DNA from: Pseudopithomyces maydicus
Lineage: Eukaryota; Ascomycota; Dothideomycetes; Pleosporales; Didymosphaeriaceae
Direction: 5' to 3'
NCBI GenBank assembly: GCA_026873275.1
Contig: JANTUC010000003.1
Location: forward strand, 1,736,001 to 1,800,000
DNA: 64,000 nucleotides
Within the stretch, counting starts at the first letter, position 1. Every line of letters starts with the position of its first letter. A program made the translations under genes and the position numbers. Shown piece by piece: positions 33,068 through 44,396 of this stretch. Under the pieces are notes generated by a model that had not been told where the DNA came from, made no database searches, and worked only from the letters and a program-made list of their open reading frames with translations.

Positions 33068-33075
33068 TGGAGGCT
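33022..33075 (+). repeat. Element A, partial copy A6, exonised
   Basis: TGCGCAAGGTCAGGGCAG followed by TTACGGGTCAGTCATC; only the first ~50 bp of the element. It supplies the end of the upstream reading frame. Confidence 0.75.
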
Positions 33076-33287
33076 AATTGGCAAGCTGCTACGCGATCCT
33101 TTGTACCTGTACTTCTACGTCGCCACCTGGGGCGGATGTCGACGTTCGACCTTCGAAAGCTAATTCTCACCAAGTGGTCACTTTCGGTTCCACTGTAGTA
33201 CAAAGTTCCCCCTTTTATATGCTATTCGCTTATGTTGAAAATATCCTATTATTATACTAATTTACTAATCGTAGTTCTAGTGAACGA

Positions 33288-33740
33288 GTGCTAATCCTAG
33301 ACATTCTCTTTACGTCGCGGGAATATGCCTCTCCGAACCTACCACAAGACGATTCATGGTTTTCTACGTACTTTCATAACACAATAGAACTGGTAGCAAA
33401 GACAAACCCTAAACTCTCTATTGATCCGTCATTCTCGGATCAGCTCGAAGGAAATCGCACATTCAGGCACGTTGTGGTGAAGGCCGTCGTAGCCTGCCAG
33501 TCTAGCAGAGCAACCAAATTAGAAGGCCAGGGCAAGGAGATCTCAACACTTACAATGGGAGCTGGAGATGAAGATGAGGTTGAAATTTATAACGATACGA
33601 TATCGGATGATACCCATAAAGACTCGCCTATGCCATCAGAGTCAGAATCATCCCAGCCAGCCCCTCTCAGTCAGCACAAGAAGCGAAAACAACTTCTGGT
33701 GAGGAATCTGAGCCAACAATGGAGCCTGGGCCAACAATGA
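33288..33740 (+). CDS. Hypothetical protein fragment, probable terminal exon
   Basis: An open frame of about 150 codons with no good ATG (first codon GTG). An AG acceptor-like GTAG lies just upstream at about 33275. The product has a folded-looking first half (LILDILFTSREYASPNLPQD, then RTFRHVVVKAVVACQ) and an acidic/basic tail with HKKRKQ. No family recognised. Confidence 0.35.
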   Translation: MLILDILFTSREYASPNLPQDDSWFSTYFHNTIELVAKTNPKLSIDPSFSDQLEGNRTFRHVVVKAVVACQSSRATKLEGQGKEISTLTMGAGDEDEVEIYNDTISDDTHKDSPMPSESESSQPAPLSQHKKRKQLLVRNLSQQWSLGQQ

Positions 33741-33807
33741 AGCTGAAGCGTTCAATGGTGTATAAGCGGGTAATAATGCCTGAGGAAACGCTCGAGCCGG
33801 TGCTACT

Positions 33808-34250
33808 AACTAGTACTCATCCCTCGTGAACATGAGCAATCTAGCACTCAAAACCACCAGAGGTCGGACTGAAGCACCTTTCTGCGACACCAGAGATTGC
33901 AGTGCTCATGCAAGGAGCCGCTCGTCGTTTGACCGTACGACAGCTGTATCACCAGACTCTCCACCCTCATGTGCGCTTGCAACGGCAGCGTCTCGCTAGT
34001 AACGCTCGGCGGAATGCACTCTCCGAAGCACAGGCTTTGATTTCCAGGACCGCCGCGCCCTACTCCATCTACACTCTTCCCGTCGCACTGTATGTCCCTC
34101 CGAAGAGTCAAGGCAAGAGCTCGTTGTTGCTTGGTCTAGGAATCGGCGCTAGACTTGAGAAGCATAAGGACGTGGCGGGCTCGATCGGGTCGTCTTATTG
34201 GTTAGGAGAGGGAACGATAATGGGCGCCGGATGACGAGGGCGTAGCATTG
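33808..34250 (+). pseudogene. Duplicated gene fragment, copy 2
   Basis: Partner of 17700-18150. From the ATG at 33902 the frame stays open for 110 codons: LMQGAARRLTVRQLYHQ, then ALISRTAAPYSIYTLPVALY and GARLEKHKDVAGSIGSSYWL. Upstream of the ATG two stop codons interrupt the frame, so the N-terminal part is lost. Parent gene unknown; a coding fragment of it seems to have been copied twice. Confidence 0.55.
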
Positions 34251-35400
34251 TCATTGCTGTGCGTTGGACTGCGTCTAGAATCGTAACTACAAGTTAGCTA
34301 CGTTTCGACGCGAGAAGCGCGTGTCTGAACAGGGACTGTCTTGACCACCTCCCAATCCCACGTTGGAACCATCGACAATCCGAACGCTTGTGCAGCTCGC
34401 ACAGCCATATACCAAGCGAAGTACAGCTATAGACTCAGCAGTTACCGCAGATATATCACATGGTAAAAATACGGCTGGATCCTCTAGCCATTGCACACTA
34501 GCTAAGTTCGGCTATTACTTATCTTAGAAGTACCGATAGTCAGATCAGCCCTACACGCATTAATCGCCTTTCGCAGCCCTACAGGTGCTACTGGTCTTTG
34601 AGCGTTTCTATAGGTCTGGAAGGCCTATATAAAGGGACTTAATACTATGCGACGGCAATAAAAGCGCGGCGGCATAAGTTAGACAGGGTTAGCTTTCGCC
34701 ATAAAGACGATCACTTTGCGGATCGGGCGGGCAGAGATATATATAAGCGTATTTTGTATTGATATCGGTCTAATGACTCGGAAGCCATCTTTTCACATTA
34801 GGCAAGGGCGACCTACGAAAAGCAAAACGCGCGCGAGTTTGCGGTTGCTGCAACGTCAAAGTGCCGCTGGATTGTTCCGTTTCGCGTGGATGCACATTAG
34901 AAATTAGACCAAGTGTACGGTAAGCCTCCGAACGGCGCCGCCAAGGTCTTTCATGCACCGCGGCTGCCGCAGGAACTGGTAGGAGGAAGGCACACAACAT
35001 CGAGGAGGCTGAACATTGAATTGTATTGTTTATACCTAGCGTATTCTTAATACAGTGCTCTGTTTTCTTTTAGGGCTTTGATTTACGCGTCGCATTCGTT
35101 CGTTGTCACTTAATCGGAGTCAACCACCCGCACCCTTTCTCTTGTATGCCTCTACTAACGATTTAAGGCTACGTACATGGCACGCCTAAGGCATAAGATA
35201 TAAATGTGGCATACACTAAGACCCACTCAAAGGAATAGGGGGTGTTTGAGGGGGTCGTTACCAAATAGAAATAACCGGCGAGGCTGATGTAAGCTGCGAA
35301 TGAGCCACACTCACTCGAATTTTGACTCATATAAAGAGGTCGCATTACAGCCACACTAGTTTGAATAAGCATGAAATATTATCGCTGAATCGTCGCCATC
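34251..35400. other. Intergenic, no supported gene
   Basis: About 1.15 kb; short frames on both strands, no motif. Confidence 0.5.
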
Positions 35401-37929
35401 ATGCTAGGTTTTGATGCGGTACTCCAAGCTGGTGAGAGTGTCAAGCCCAGATATGCTGCTTTGGACGGACATCCGCACAAGCGATTCAGTCAGAAGTATC
35501 TCCAAGGATGGAGATTTGGCGCTAGTACGTATTCCCCAAGGCAGTTACAAAAAATCTATATGATGCCATTGGCTTCTCAGCTTCTTTCAAAGTTCTTTAT
35601 GCTGATGCTGTGCTTCTGCTTCTAGTCAATTGCGCCATCCTTTGCATTATTGTATTTTTTCTTAATTTGATTATTACCATTGTGTGTTCCATCTACGGAG
35701 GAAAGCGAAACCAGACGTTGTATACTGGCGACTGCGAGAAAAGTCGGCGGATCAATACTGGGATGCATTTATTGATCAACGTACTGAGTACTACACTACT
35801 GAGTACAAGTAATTATTGCATGCAATGCTTGTCAGCACCAACTAGGAAAGACGTGGATGCCGCACATGCCCGTGGCAGGTGGCTTGATAGTATGTAACTC
35901 TCTGATTAAGAGTAGTTCCATCACACCACATGGCGGAGACTACGTGGGGCTCTTAAACCCCAATTGATCACATTGGCTGACGTGAAACGAATGTGTTTAG
36001 TTGGTGTTCTGAGCGTTCGAAATTTACGTCATATCAGTACTCGACGAGTTGTACTTTGGGCTTGTTTAGGACTCTCCTCAATCCCTCTACATCTGTTGTA
36101 AGGCAGGCCATTTAACCAGCGTACACATTCCTGATCTATGCTAGCTACAATTCTGTGGTATATATGTCTATCACTGGCCATGAGTATACCGTTGCCGCTG
36201 TCGGTCAATCTTTTATTGAAAATCCGAACTGCGAGGGTTGTTCTGTCATACTAAATGCCACCAGGGCGTTCAACTACGTTTACGATTCCGATCACCCTGA
36301 CAGAGGACCCGCATACCTCAAAAAGATCCAATACCTACACCAACAAGCACATGAAGACCAGCTTGAGAAACTGGGCAATCTCGACTGCATCAATGCATAC
36401 GCTCAGATGATACAGTCGAACCGAGGAAGCCTGTTCTTAGTAGTCGAGATGAGGATGTTCCTGCGCCGGACAACTACACATGGATGGGCCAAGAGTCGCC
36501 GGTTTTCTGGAGAACGGACATCCCTTCATCCCAAGAAAACCCTAACAATATGCTCGCTAATTATGCCGACCCTTACAAATGGATTTGCTCACGGCAATCT
36601 AAGGGATATTTTGCGAATTATCACGTGAATTGCATAGACGACGTCAAAGAGATAAAGAATTCCCCTTCAGAATGGGATATATATTCAGGTGCTCCGATAC
36701 AGTACTGTTTGAGCGAAAAGATCGAGTCTGACTGCCAGATCCGATGGAACACTCAAATTGCGATAGTGGTGGTAGTTCTCAATCTTTTGAAAGCGGGCCT
36801 GATCTTGTTTACAGTCTTTGGTATTAAGGAAGATCCTCTAATGGTCATTGGAGATGCTATCGCCTCATTCCTGCAAAAACCTGATAGCACGACGGCTAAT
36901 ATGTGCATTGCCTCCAAGAACGATATTATTGCAATGAAACATAATTTCAAGGCTGGAAGCAGGGAATGGACTGGAAAGAGATACTGTTGGAGACACTCGG
37001 CTAGTCGCTTTCGACGAATTCTCCTGTTTCTGCTGTGAGTAACCTGAAAGCCTTACTGTGTGGCCTTTAACGCTATGCCAACTACTTCACCGTATATTTC
37101 TTAACTTTACACCTAGAGTTGCGACCACAATTGGAGTGCTAAGTTTTCTACTTGCCTTGGCAGTTTCAGAATCTAATTGGAACACTGCCACTAGTATAGG
37201 CTTTGGGGCGCTGGACCCTCGAGCCATCATAAGATATGGAGTTCGTGGTGTTCTTGCAAATACCTTCATAGCCAATTCTGCACAGCTTATTGTTTCGCTT
37301 GTCTATTTTTCCTACAATAGCTTGTTCACAGCTATGCTTTTGGGATACGAATGGGCCACTTATGCGTACAAACAAAAAGGCCTAAGGGTGACTACCAAGG
37401 CTAGAGGAGCACAGCGATCGAGCTACTTTCTGTCACTGCCATACAGATTTGCACTACCGCTGATGGCCACAAGTGGCTTGATGCATTGGGTAGTATCACA
37501 GAGCATATTTTTCATTGTCATTGAAGTGAGTATAGCTCCATCTGATCCAGGTTTCATGCTAACAAAAATGAGAAGACCCGCTCTATGTATGACAATACAA
37601 CCATTGTCGACACCATACAGTCAGTTGGATACTCTGCCATCGCCATGGTAGTGGGACTTGTGATCGGAATCGTAATGCTGGCCGTTGCCTTCGGGATAGG
37701 CCGTATTTCTCATCGACCTGGCATAAACAACGTCGGTAGTTGTAGCGCCGCTATTAGTGCTGCCTGCCATCCTTTATCATCATCTTGTGCTAATGAAGAG
37801 GAAGAGCTTGCATTTAAGGAACTCCAGTGGGGAGTGGTCTACGCTGGTACGGACGGAGTGGGCCACTGTTCGTTCTCCGATGGTGCAGTGGACTTGCCAC
37901 AAAAAGGCAAGCTCTATGCTGGCCTATAG
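35401..37929 (+). pseudogene. DUF6536-type multi-pass membrane protein, one frameshift
   Basis: Six exons: 35401-35524, 35626-35889, 36001-36097, 36145-37034, 37117-37525 and 37573-37929, all with GT-AG introns of 47-111 bp. The exon total is 2,141, one base short of a multiple of three. The N-terminal YLQGWRFGAINCAILCIIVF, the HLLINVLSTTLLSTSNYCMQ segment and the CLSAPTRKDVDAAHARGRWL motif mark the DUF6536 family (PF20163). About seven hydrophobic segments follow, including LNLLKAGLILFTVFG and GVLSFLLALAVS. The frame break lies near 36438-36446, where the sequence shifts from LFLVV to DEDVPAPDNYTWMG. No plausible intron fits, so it is either a recent mutation or a sequence error. Function of the family is unknown. 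Confidence 0.85.
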
Positions 37930-38594
37930 AGTATACTCTAGTTTTACTCACAGTTCGTCTTTCTCGTTATAGAGGGATCTTATACGAATACTTTTATCTT
38001 CCACTACGATCAAGACATGTCAGTGCTGCCTGTCACAGTCACATAAACGAGGTTCCTATATTGTGCTAGAAAGATTTACCCGCTGCATGCCTCAGTACGT
38101 CTGTCAGACACTCAGACCGGCTGATCATAGGACCATGGCCTTTGTCGCATGACTTGCAAACCAACGTGTACCGCTGTTGTCCCGGTCCATTTAACGGGCC
38201 CACCCGGCCTCTCCATCAATTCCACGACCACTTGAAGTTGAGATCTGGTATTGATGTGGTTTTTGGAAATAATGTTCCAATGATGCTCGCGCTGACCCTG
38301 GGCAACAGTGTAACAAATGATAGTGAAAATGACATGGTTACTTCTTTTGATGGGTACACTTTTTGGCATAGAGCAGTAAACAGGCTGCTCGTTTCGTGTT
38401 TCATCTGAGCCCAAGATAGTCTGGGGGTTGTGGCACAGCTTTATATTCTTTTGTCGCATGCTTTTTGGTTTGGATTTTACATGACCTCTGGGTTCGAGGA
38501 TGCAGTTTGCTGACAGCTGAAGTCGAATATGACTACGTTTATTATACACCCCTCTTCACTATACAGTTTTGCGCCTGGTTGTCATCAATGCAAG
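37930..38594. other. Intergenic, no supported gene
   Basis: Short frames only. Confidence 0.4.
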
Positions 38595-38660
38595 AGTGCA
38601 GCATGAGCGGGTCGGCCATTCTCCTCAATAATAGTGGCAAGAGCTTGCTACAAATCAATT
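38595..38660 (+). repeat. Element A, partial copy A7
   Basis: Core GAGCGGGTCGGCCATTC followed by TAGTGGCAAGAGC; head and tail lost. Confidence 0.6.
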
Positions 38661-38757
38661 TCAGTACTATTGCATAATGCGATAAGCATAGATTACCACG
38701 CTTAGATCACACGTAACCTTATCTAATAATGGCTACCAAGCAGTATTATTAAAGAGA

Positions 38758-39510
38758 TCAATTTGCACCCTCGCTCCGCAGCAACTCCACAATCTGCTCA
38801 TAGCCTCTAGATAAAGCTGCCTGGACTATACTGCTGAACGACTTACCTTGCGCATTGACGTCTACACCCTTCTCAAGCAACAGCGTCACTACGTTAATAT
38901 GGCCGCTGCGCACTGCTGAGTAAAACGGCGTCCAGCCTTCGTTGTTAGTTACTGTCATGTCTGCCCCCTTCCTAAGCAGTAGCTCAACTGTTTCGACATG
39001 ACCACTATCCGCTGCCGAGTTAAGTGGTGTCCAGCCATTGTTGCTGCGTGCTGTTATGTCTGCTCCCTTCTCAAGCAACAGCTTCACTATTTCGAGATGG
39101 CCGCAGTCTGCTGCCAGATTAAGCGGCGTCCAACCATCGATTTCGGCTGCGTGATCTGCTCCCATTTCAAGCAGCAGTTTAACTATTTTGAAATATCCTT
39201 TGTCCACAGCCATGCTAAGCGACGCCCAGCCAGCATTGTCGGTTGCGGTCATATCTGCTCCCTTCTCGAGCAGCAGCGTGACGATTTCGAGATGCCCATT
39301 GTGCGCTGCCAAGTGAAGTGGCGTGCAGCCTTTGTTGTTGGGTACTGTCATATCTGCTCCCTTCTCGAGCAGCAGCTTTACTATCTCAAAGTGTCCCTGT
39401 TCCACTGCCACATTAAGCAGCGTCCAGCCAGTATTACTGCTTACCGCTATATCTACTCCCCTCTCTATAAGCAACGTGACTCCAGTCACATGAGCAGTGT
39501 TACTAAGCAT
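38758..39510 (-). pseudogene. Ankyrin-repeat protein, 5'-truncated by element B
   Basis: 250 codons with about seven 33-residue ankyrin repeats, such as GCTPLHLAAHNGHLEIVTLL and GWTPLNSAADSGHVETVELL, closest to those of the gene at 59953. The ATG at 39508-39510 and the first eight or nine residues (MLSNTAHVT) are read from an antisense element B, after which an ankyrin repeat starts mid-unit. So the original N-terminus is gone and the present start codon was supplied by the repeat. Whether it is expressed is unknown. Confidence 0.8.
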
Positions 39511-39615
39511 ACTGGTTCAACTCTGAACCAGTTTAGAGACTCTACAAATGGATGCAACTATGAGTCACCGTTCTTACTCTCGCAACAGACCAGCATCTCC
39601 GAGCGCGAACGCGTA
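39486..39615 (+). repeat. Element B, partial copy B3
   Basis: GTCACATGAGCAGTGTTACT, then the hairpin at 39511-39532 with perfect arms ACTGGTTCA / TGAACCAGT. The head is missing; the tail runs to CGCAACAGACCAGC, a segment also seen after B4. Confidence 0.8.
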
Positions 39616-39759
39616 ATTTCATGGTTCTCTTCAGCCATACCTTAGATCTGGGTTCAATGCTTCTGGCGTACCGCTAAATTGGATATCTAATGTTTCCACG
39701 ATCGCTCCAGCCTACTCCATCGCTCTATAGTCAAGCGTTCATCATATACGGTGCCAGCT

Positions 39760-39840
39760 CTCCAGCCAGTACGGCTCAGCCATTCTCCCTGTATGTGGTG
39801 GCGACACTAGTGCTGGTTCATGCTTACTCTTCTTCCACTA
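39760..39840 (+). repeat. Element A, partial copy A8
   Basis: GTACGGCTCAGCCATTCTCC and GGTGGCGACACTAG; short and degenerate. Confidence 0.55.
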
Positions 39841-39980
39841 CGATCACATACTGCACGTAAGCATATGCACCGACTCTTTCATATATTAAAGTCGATGATT
39901 ATGCGCATTAGGTCACTGTGATATATTGTTATTTACCTCACCCTAACATTACTGTTACTTGAGCCTTCCATAATCAAGTT

Positions 39981-40340
39981 TCAAAAGTCCCCGACTTGAA
40001 GCATCTCCACTATTTCTGTTTCTCTATTCATACGTGCAATCGCAAGCGGAGAGCTGCCATCCTCGTCCTCATAGTTTCGTTGCGCACCATACTTGAGAGG
40101 TAACTTGTCCACTTTTATGTGACCTCTAGCCGTAGACCAGAAGAGCGGCGTGCGTTTGCTTACGCTGGTTGCATTCACGTTTACAGCGTTTGTCTCCAGA
40201 AAAACCCGGACGGTGTCTTTATGACTAGAAGCGGCTGCGTGCCATAATAGAGTTGCTCCTCTGGTGTTTTGTTCGTCTGCAGGAACACATCGTTGAGTGA
40301 GTTTGAGAACAACTTTTGAATTTCTTTCTTTTGGAGCCAC
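39981..40340 (-). pseudogene. Ankyrin-repeat protein, C-terminal fragment
   Basis: About 119 codons without an initiating ATG (first codon GTG). Three ankyrin units: GATLLWHAAASSHKDTVRVF, KRTPLFWSTARGHIKVDKL and GSSPLAIARMNRETEIVEML. The repeats are more diverged than in the neighbouring array, so this is a separate family member. Upstream sequence has no further repeats. Confidence 0.65.
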
Positions 40341-40902
40341 ACAACGACTTGCAACGTCGAATCAAGTCTTTGTCACGGCACTGGCCTTAACCCATTAACC
40401 AAAAAGACGAAGAGCGCTTTTCTAGCCGTTGGTAGCTGCTGGATGTATTACGGTATCAGCCATGCTGATGGATTTTATTTGGTGCAAATACTCGACGACT
40501 CTTCCGCCGCCATCATCTCCTGCGGCTGCGAGCACCACCTCTTGCGTGATGTGGACTTTGCCTCAGCACCTCCTTACAGTGACGCACGTTATCTTACTTG
40601 GAAGTTTACAAAGTTAGCTATATCTGACGCTCGTTCAAAGATTCTATAAGTTACAGTTGGAGCAGTATCAGAGTTCAGGGGTATTCTAGTGAGACCAACA
40701 GCAAGCGCACGCGACGAATCTATCTACGCGGTCAATCTACCAGGTACTTTAGAGATATAAAGAAAGTTCTATTTGAAAAGCTATGCTGTTGCATGTATAA
40801 CAACGGGACTATTAGGGTAAATAAAGATCAGCGGTATTAATGTAACAAGAGTTTGAAGTCGAGGTCTAAGTCGATGCATGTGCTGAACACAAGATCTAGC
40901 TC
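40341..40902. other. Intergenic, one weak short frame
   Basis: A 68-codon frame at 40443-40649 (ISHADGFYLVQILDDSSAAI) has no recognised family and I do not call it. Confidence 0.35.
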
Positions 40903-42426
40903 TTAAAGCCCACTTCCAGCACCAGGAAAGGCCTTGAACAGGGTCACATCGTACTTGGTAATCTCGGGGCAGTTGAGCGATGCAAAAATTGGGTCCAGAG
41001 CACTAGTCAACTTCTGTACGGCGACCAGGACGTTGCCAACTAATCCTCCAAGGATGTCGGGAGACGCTTGAAGGGCGGATGCAAACGCTAAGCAGATGAG
41101 GCTATTTCCTTCGAGAAGTGTCTGCGCATTGAAGACGTTGCCTGTAAGATCGTCGATATCGACACCAGTGAACGTGTTTGGTTGGCCGGTATTTCCACCA
41201 AGTCGGATCAGTTCAGGATTTGCCAATTCTATACTCACAGCTTCGGCAGTGAAGGCGAGAATGGTGTACTCATCCCCAATAAACCGACGGTACCACTGAA
41301 ACGAGAATTAGCGTAGATAGAAGAGTAGGACTGAGGTGGTGACTAACATTCTCAGGAATTCTCTCTTGCCCTGGATTCCACTTGTAACTACCATTTTCTA
41401 TAGTGACTCCCTGAAACGTCATCAGAGTCTGGGCATCGAGGTAACTCTCTGGATTCTCGGCAGTGTGGTTGGCGAAAAAACGGTAGGTGAATTGATATGT
41501 CGCTGGGTTGAGCGCAAAGAACGTAAGTGGGCCTGCGAAGTAATGCCCATTAGTAGCAATTGAGTGTCTCACGCGTTCAAGGCGAAATGCGGTCATGACT
41601 GAACTGTCGATACCGTTTGGACCGAGAGGCATAGAAAGGAGTTGTTCAAACTGGCCCAAATTGAGAGATACGGGATCGCCACTTTAGGGTATATAATTAG
41701 CTATGTTAAACATATAATAGGAGAAATGAGTTTTAATGACATACGTTGAATACAAGTCTGCTCGTAGAGGTGATCCATCATGCTCAAATCGATTGTGTGA
41801 CCAACTCAAACCTTGTGGTTCTCCAAGAAGACCAAGATATGAGAAGACTCCGAGGAGCCCACTAGTCTTTGGTTTACCACCTATTGAGAATGAGGTGAGA
41901 TCACCTGCCATGACTGCAGAGTAGACTGACAGAAATGCGGCAAGATCAAGGCCCATACCAAAGACTAAAGCCGTCAGCATGGCGTTTTTAGTGTCAAAAC
42001 ATTATTCCAACCTTCGTTTGAAGCTTTAGTCATTTGTGTGATTGTCGAAATGCCGTTCCGGGGTAAGTAGCCATGATTTGCCATGGCATTCAGACCAGGG
42101 CAAGGTCCACGGAGATCATCGGGGCCTGGCGCAATCTGTGAATAAGAGGGTTAGCAACTGCAATGCTTCGTATTCTTGTTTGTAGGACTATATACATATC
42201 TATGGTCACCAGTGGTACTGATACGTTGGGCCTTTACACTAACTGCGCGCTTAACATAGCCACCTTGATGTTTAGTCTCCAGGTCTCTTGTGATCTTTTC
42301 CGTCAAAGAGGTTATTTCTGCAAGCGTGGCTTCATTAATATCGCCTTTAAGCAGGTTCTTAGGAAAAGCCAAGGTCGCCCAAGTGAAAAGCGTTGCGCTA
42401 CAGAGTATAAGTACTTTCGTGTTCAC
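40903..42426 (-). CDS. Heme-thiolate peroxidase (chloroperoxidase/unspecific peroxygenase family)
   Basis: Five exons on the minus strand: 42426-42196, 42135-42012, 41964-41745, 41681-41348 and 41295-40903; introns 60, 47, 63 and 52 bp. They sum to exactly 434 codons. A signal-peptide-like start (TKVLILCSATLFTWATLAFP) points to secretion. The heme-ligand motif is intact (GPCPGLNAMANHGYLPRNG, the PCP cysteine), as is the EHDGSPLRAD acid-base motif across the distal site. Members oxidise or halogenate organic substrates with hydrogen peroxide outside the cell. The odd point is the start: the codon where Met is expected is GTG (42424-42426) and no in-frame ATG lies close upstream, so the start codon may be mutated or an exon is missed. 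Confidence 0.88.
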
Positions 42427-42704
42427 AAAAACGATTTTTAGATGTAGATATTTTGAAGGGGAATATAAAGTTGAACTGGGAGGACCCAGTCTGCGGTAAG
42501 TTAGGAGTCTTTAGTATTTGTAGATAGGGGCAACACGAGCAGTATGTTGTGCTTGGACCATTGCCAGAACACCATGACTCTTTCAGGTACTTTCAAGCAC
42601 AATGCTGTCTGTCCGTATTTCAGGATGCAAGGCGGAGGCTTTTCGGCAAAAAGATCGACATCACGGCGTTGTTAGCGCGTTAGCCGACTGACCTAGTTCA
42701 CTGT
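42427..42704. other. Intergenic, no supported gene
   Basis: Upstream flank of the peroxidase gene; nothing recognised. Confidence 0.35.
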
Positions 42705-42785
42705 GGGCCTGCAAATTCTCGCACGCGGCCTTGTGAGCGGGGGCCTCAGATCGACTACAAGCGGCGTACGCCACGCCCCACATTT
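42705..42785 (-). pseudogene. Possible MYND zinc-finger remnant
   Basis: Around 25 codons read VAYAACSRSEAPAHKAACEN followed by LQ, resembling the end of a MYND finger (Y-C-S-x-x-C-Q...HK-x-x-C). Several metal ligands are lost and nothing of the parent gene surrounds it. Confidence 0.3.
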
Positions 42786-43007
42786 GGACCACCCTTCGAG
42801 GTTTGAGCTGCTGCCCCTTTATGACTCCATCATCAGTGCCCGGCATTCTACTTTGTACTTTTTGTTCCATAAATTTTCAATAACATAGATGGACGTACTT
42901 TTTGACTGAACATCGACTGCCTTTAGGCACTACATTTGGTGGTGTATTACTATCAGGAAGTAATCCATTGAGATCTTCGGCGCGTGGCCTTTTATAACTC
43001 ATATGCA

Positions 43008-44396
43008 CTAGTCACCGCCTATCTCACATCGGCTAGTTTGATACTTCGCGCTCAGATGAATCTGACTGGGCATCCGAAGAGGAGAAAATGGCGTGCTCTG
43101 ATCGTTGACTACCAAATCATCCAACTCTACATAGTGCTGAGTTTCACTCCCGAATGCATTCTTTACCGATTCCCCGCTGATCGATATGTCTGGTGTTCTC
43201 TTACTAAATTGCCGTATGCTCAATCGGTTGTGTAGGCTCGTGGCGATGGAGGGATCTGTTCGTGATTTGCTCGCCTTACTACTCATGTAGCCAGCGATTG
43301 CTGAGTTGAACGCCTGCTTGAAAACGACGCGAAGTACGGGGATCGAAGTAGCAACGATTGTCATGGCACATTCTGCCACTGACCATATGATGGCCTTGTA
43401 TGACTCAACTGTGGATGTTAACAATTAGCTGTGCATTTCTTCGGTTACCTTACATGACACATCTTGTACTGCCAAGTTCTGAATGTATGTAGAACGAATA
43501 ATTGATGTAACCCCGGCTCTTTAGTAAGGTTAGCACAAGTCTCAACCTAATAGCATAAATACTTACAATATACCCAAACTCATAGCAACACCTACACCGA
43601 TCTTTTCCGCAGCACGCATCTGCAATCCCCAAATAATCTGCCAGGGTAGCAGTGCAAGACACACATCCATAAGTGCTGACCATACTGCGTCCCATGTTAG
43701 TCAAAAAAAGATACAAATAGACACTTCTTGGAGTCCTCTACTCACCAGCCTGGAAACGTCCATACACAATAGAAGGATACTTGTTAATACAAGTACCAGG
43801 TATGAAATCCACAAAGGTTTTCGCCAGTGGTTTGCATTGCACCCAAGGTATAATAGTGGTGGGAATTGCAAAAATCGCCAAGGTGGAGACCGCAAAGCAT
43901 ACAACAAGTCTAGTCCGTCCTTGCGTCAATCTGAGCAAAGTGATCCCAAAAGAAATCTTGCTCAAGGCAATAGCAACGGTATATATCGTGAGTTCTGCCG
44001 CACCGTAATACGTCATGATGTCGACATTACGCAAATCGACTAGCACGAAGATCAGTAATCTATAACGGGAGATCTGTGGCTTTCTTTCGGTGTCTCACGG
44101 TCAAGGGTATGTTTTCCGTAGCCTATGTTGATGGAGAGTTGGTTGATGATGACTTGGGTCAGAAGTAGCATCTATGCTATATCAGTCAATTTCTTTATAC
44201 ATCATGACATTGTGTCACTTACCCAACTGATGAGAAGTGTGCAATCGTCAAACCACAATTGCCCTTGATGTTGACGAATCCAGAGCCGAACAGCCAAGAA
44301 GGTACCAGCAACTGAGACAAGACACCAGGTAACAACGGACATCAGCGGTCCATTGGTCTCTTCCGGGTTGCTGATCCAGGACTCGAAGGAAGCCAT
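43008..44396 (-). pseudogene. Fungal rhodopsin-like (SAT4-type) membrane protein, one frameshift
   Basis: Minus-strand exons 44396-44223, 44171-43746, 43684-43567, 43518-43454 and 43408-43008; introns 45-61 bp. The total of 1,184 is one base short of a multiple of three. Family marks (PF20684) are the first helix LMSVVTWCLVSVAGTFLAVR, the INIGYGKHTLD loop, the LSKISFGITLLRLTQG helix, the IPWVQCKPLAKTF motif, YGRFQAVWSALMDVCLALLP across an intron, and AIIWSVAECAMTIVATSIPV, followed by a Ser-rich tail. Between about 44110 and 44055 the frame changes by one base just after the GKHTLD loop; no normal-sized intron fits. These seven-helix proteins are common in ascomycetes and mostly uncharacterised. 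Confidence 0.82.

Noticed and set aside
42650..42710. tRNA-like minus-strand segment (CAGTCGGCTAACGCGC)
   Set aside because: It resembles a D-arm, but no acceptor stem, anticodon arm or complete T-arm can be folded around it.
44055..44110. 25-bp intron (GTGAGA...CACAG) to repair the rhodopsin-like frame
   Set aside because: Too short for a spliceosomal intron, and removing it leads into a stop codon; a one-base frameshift fits better.
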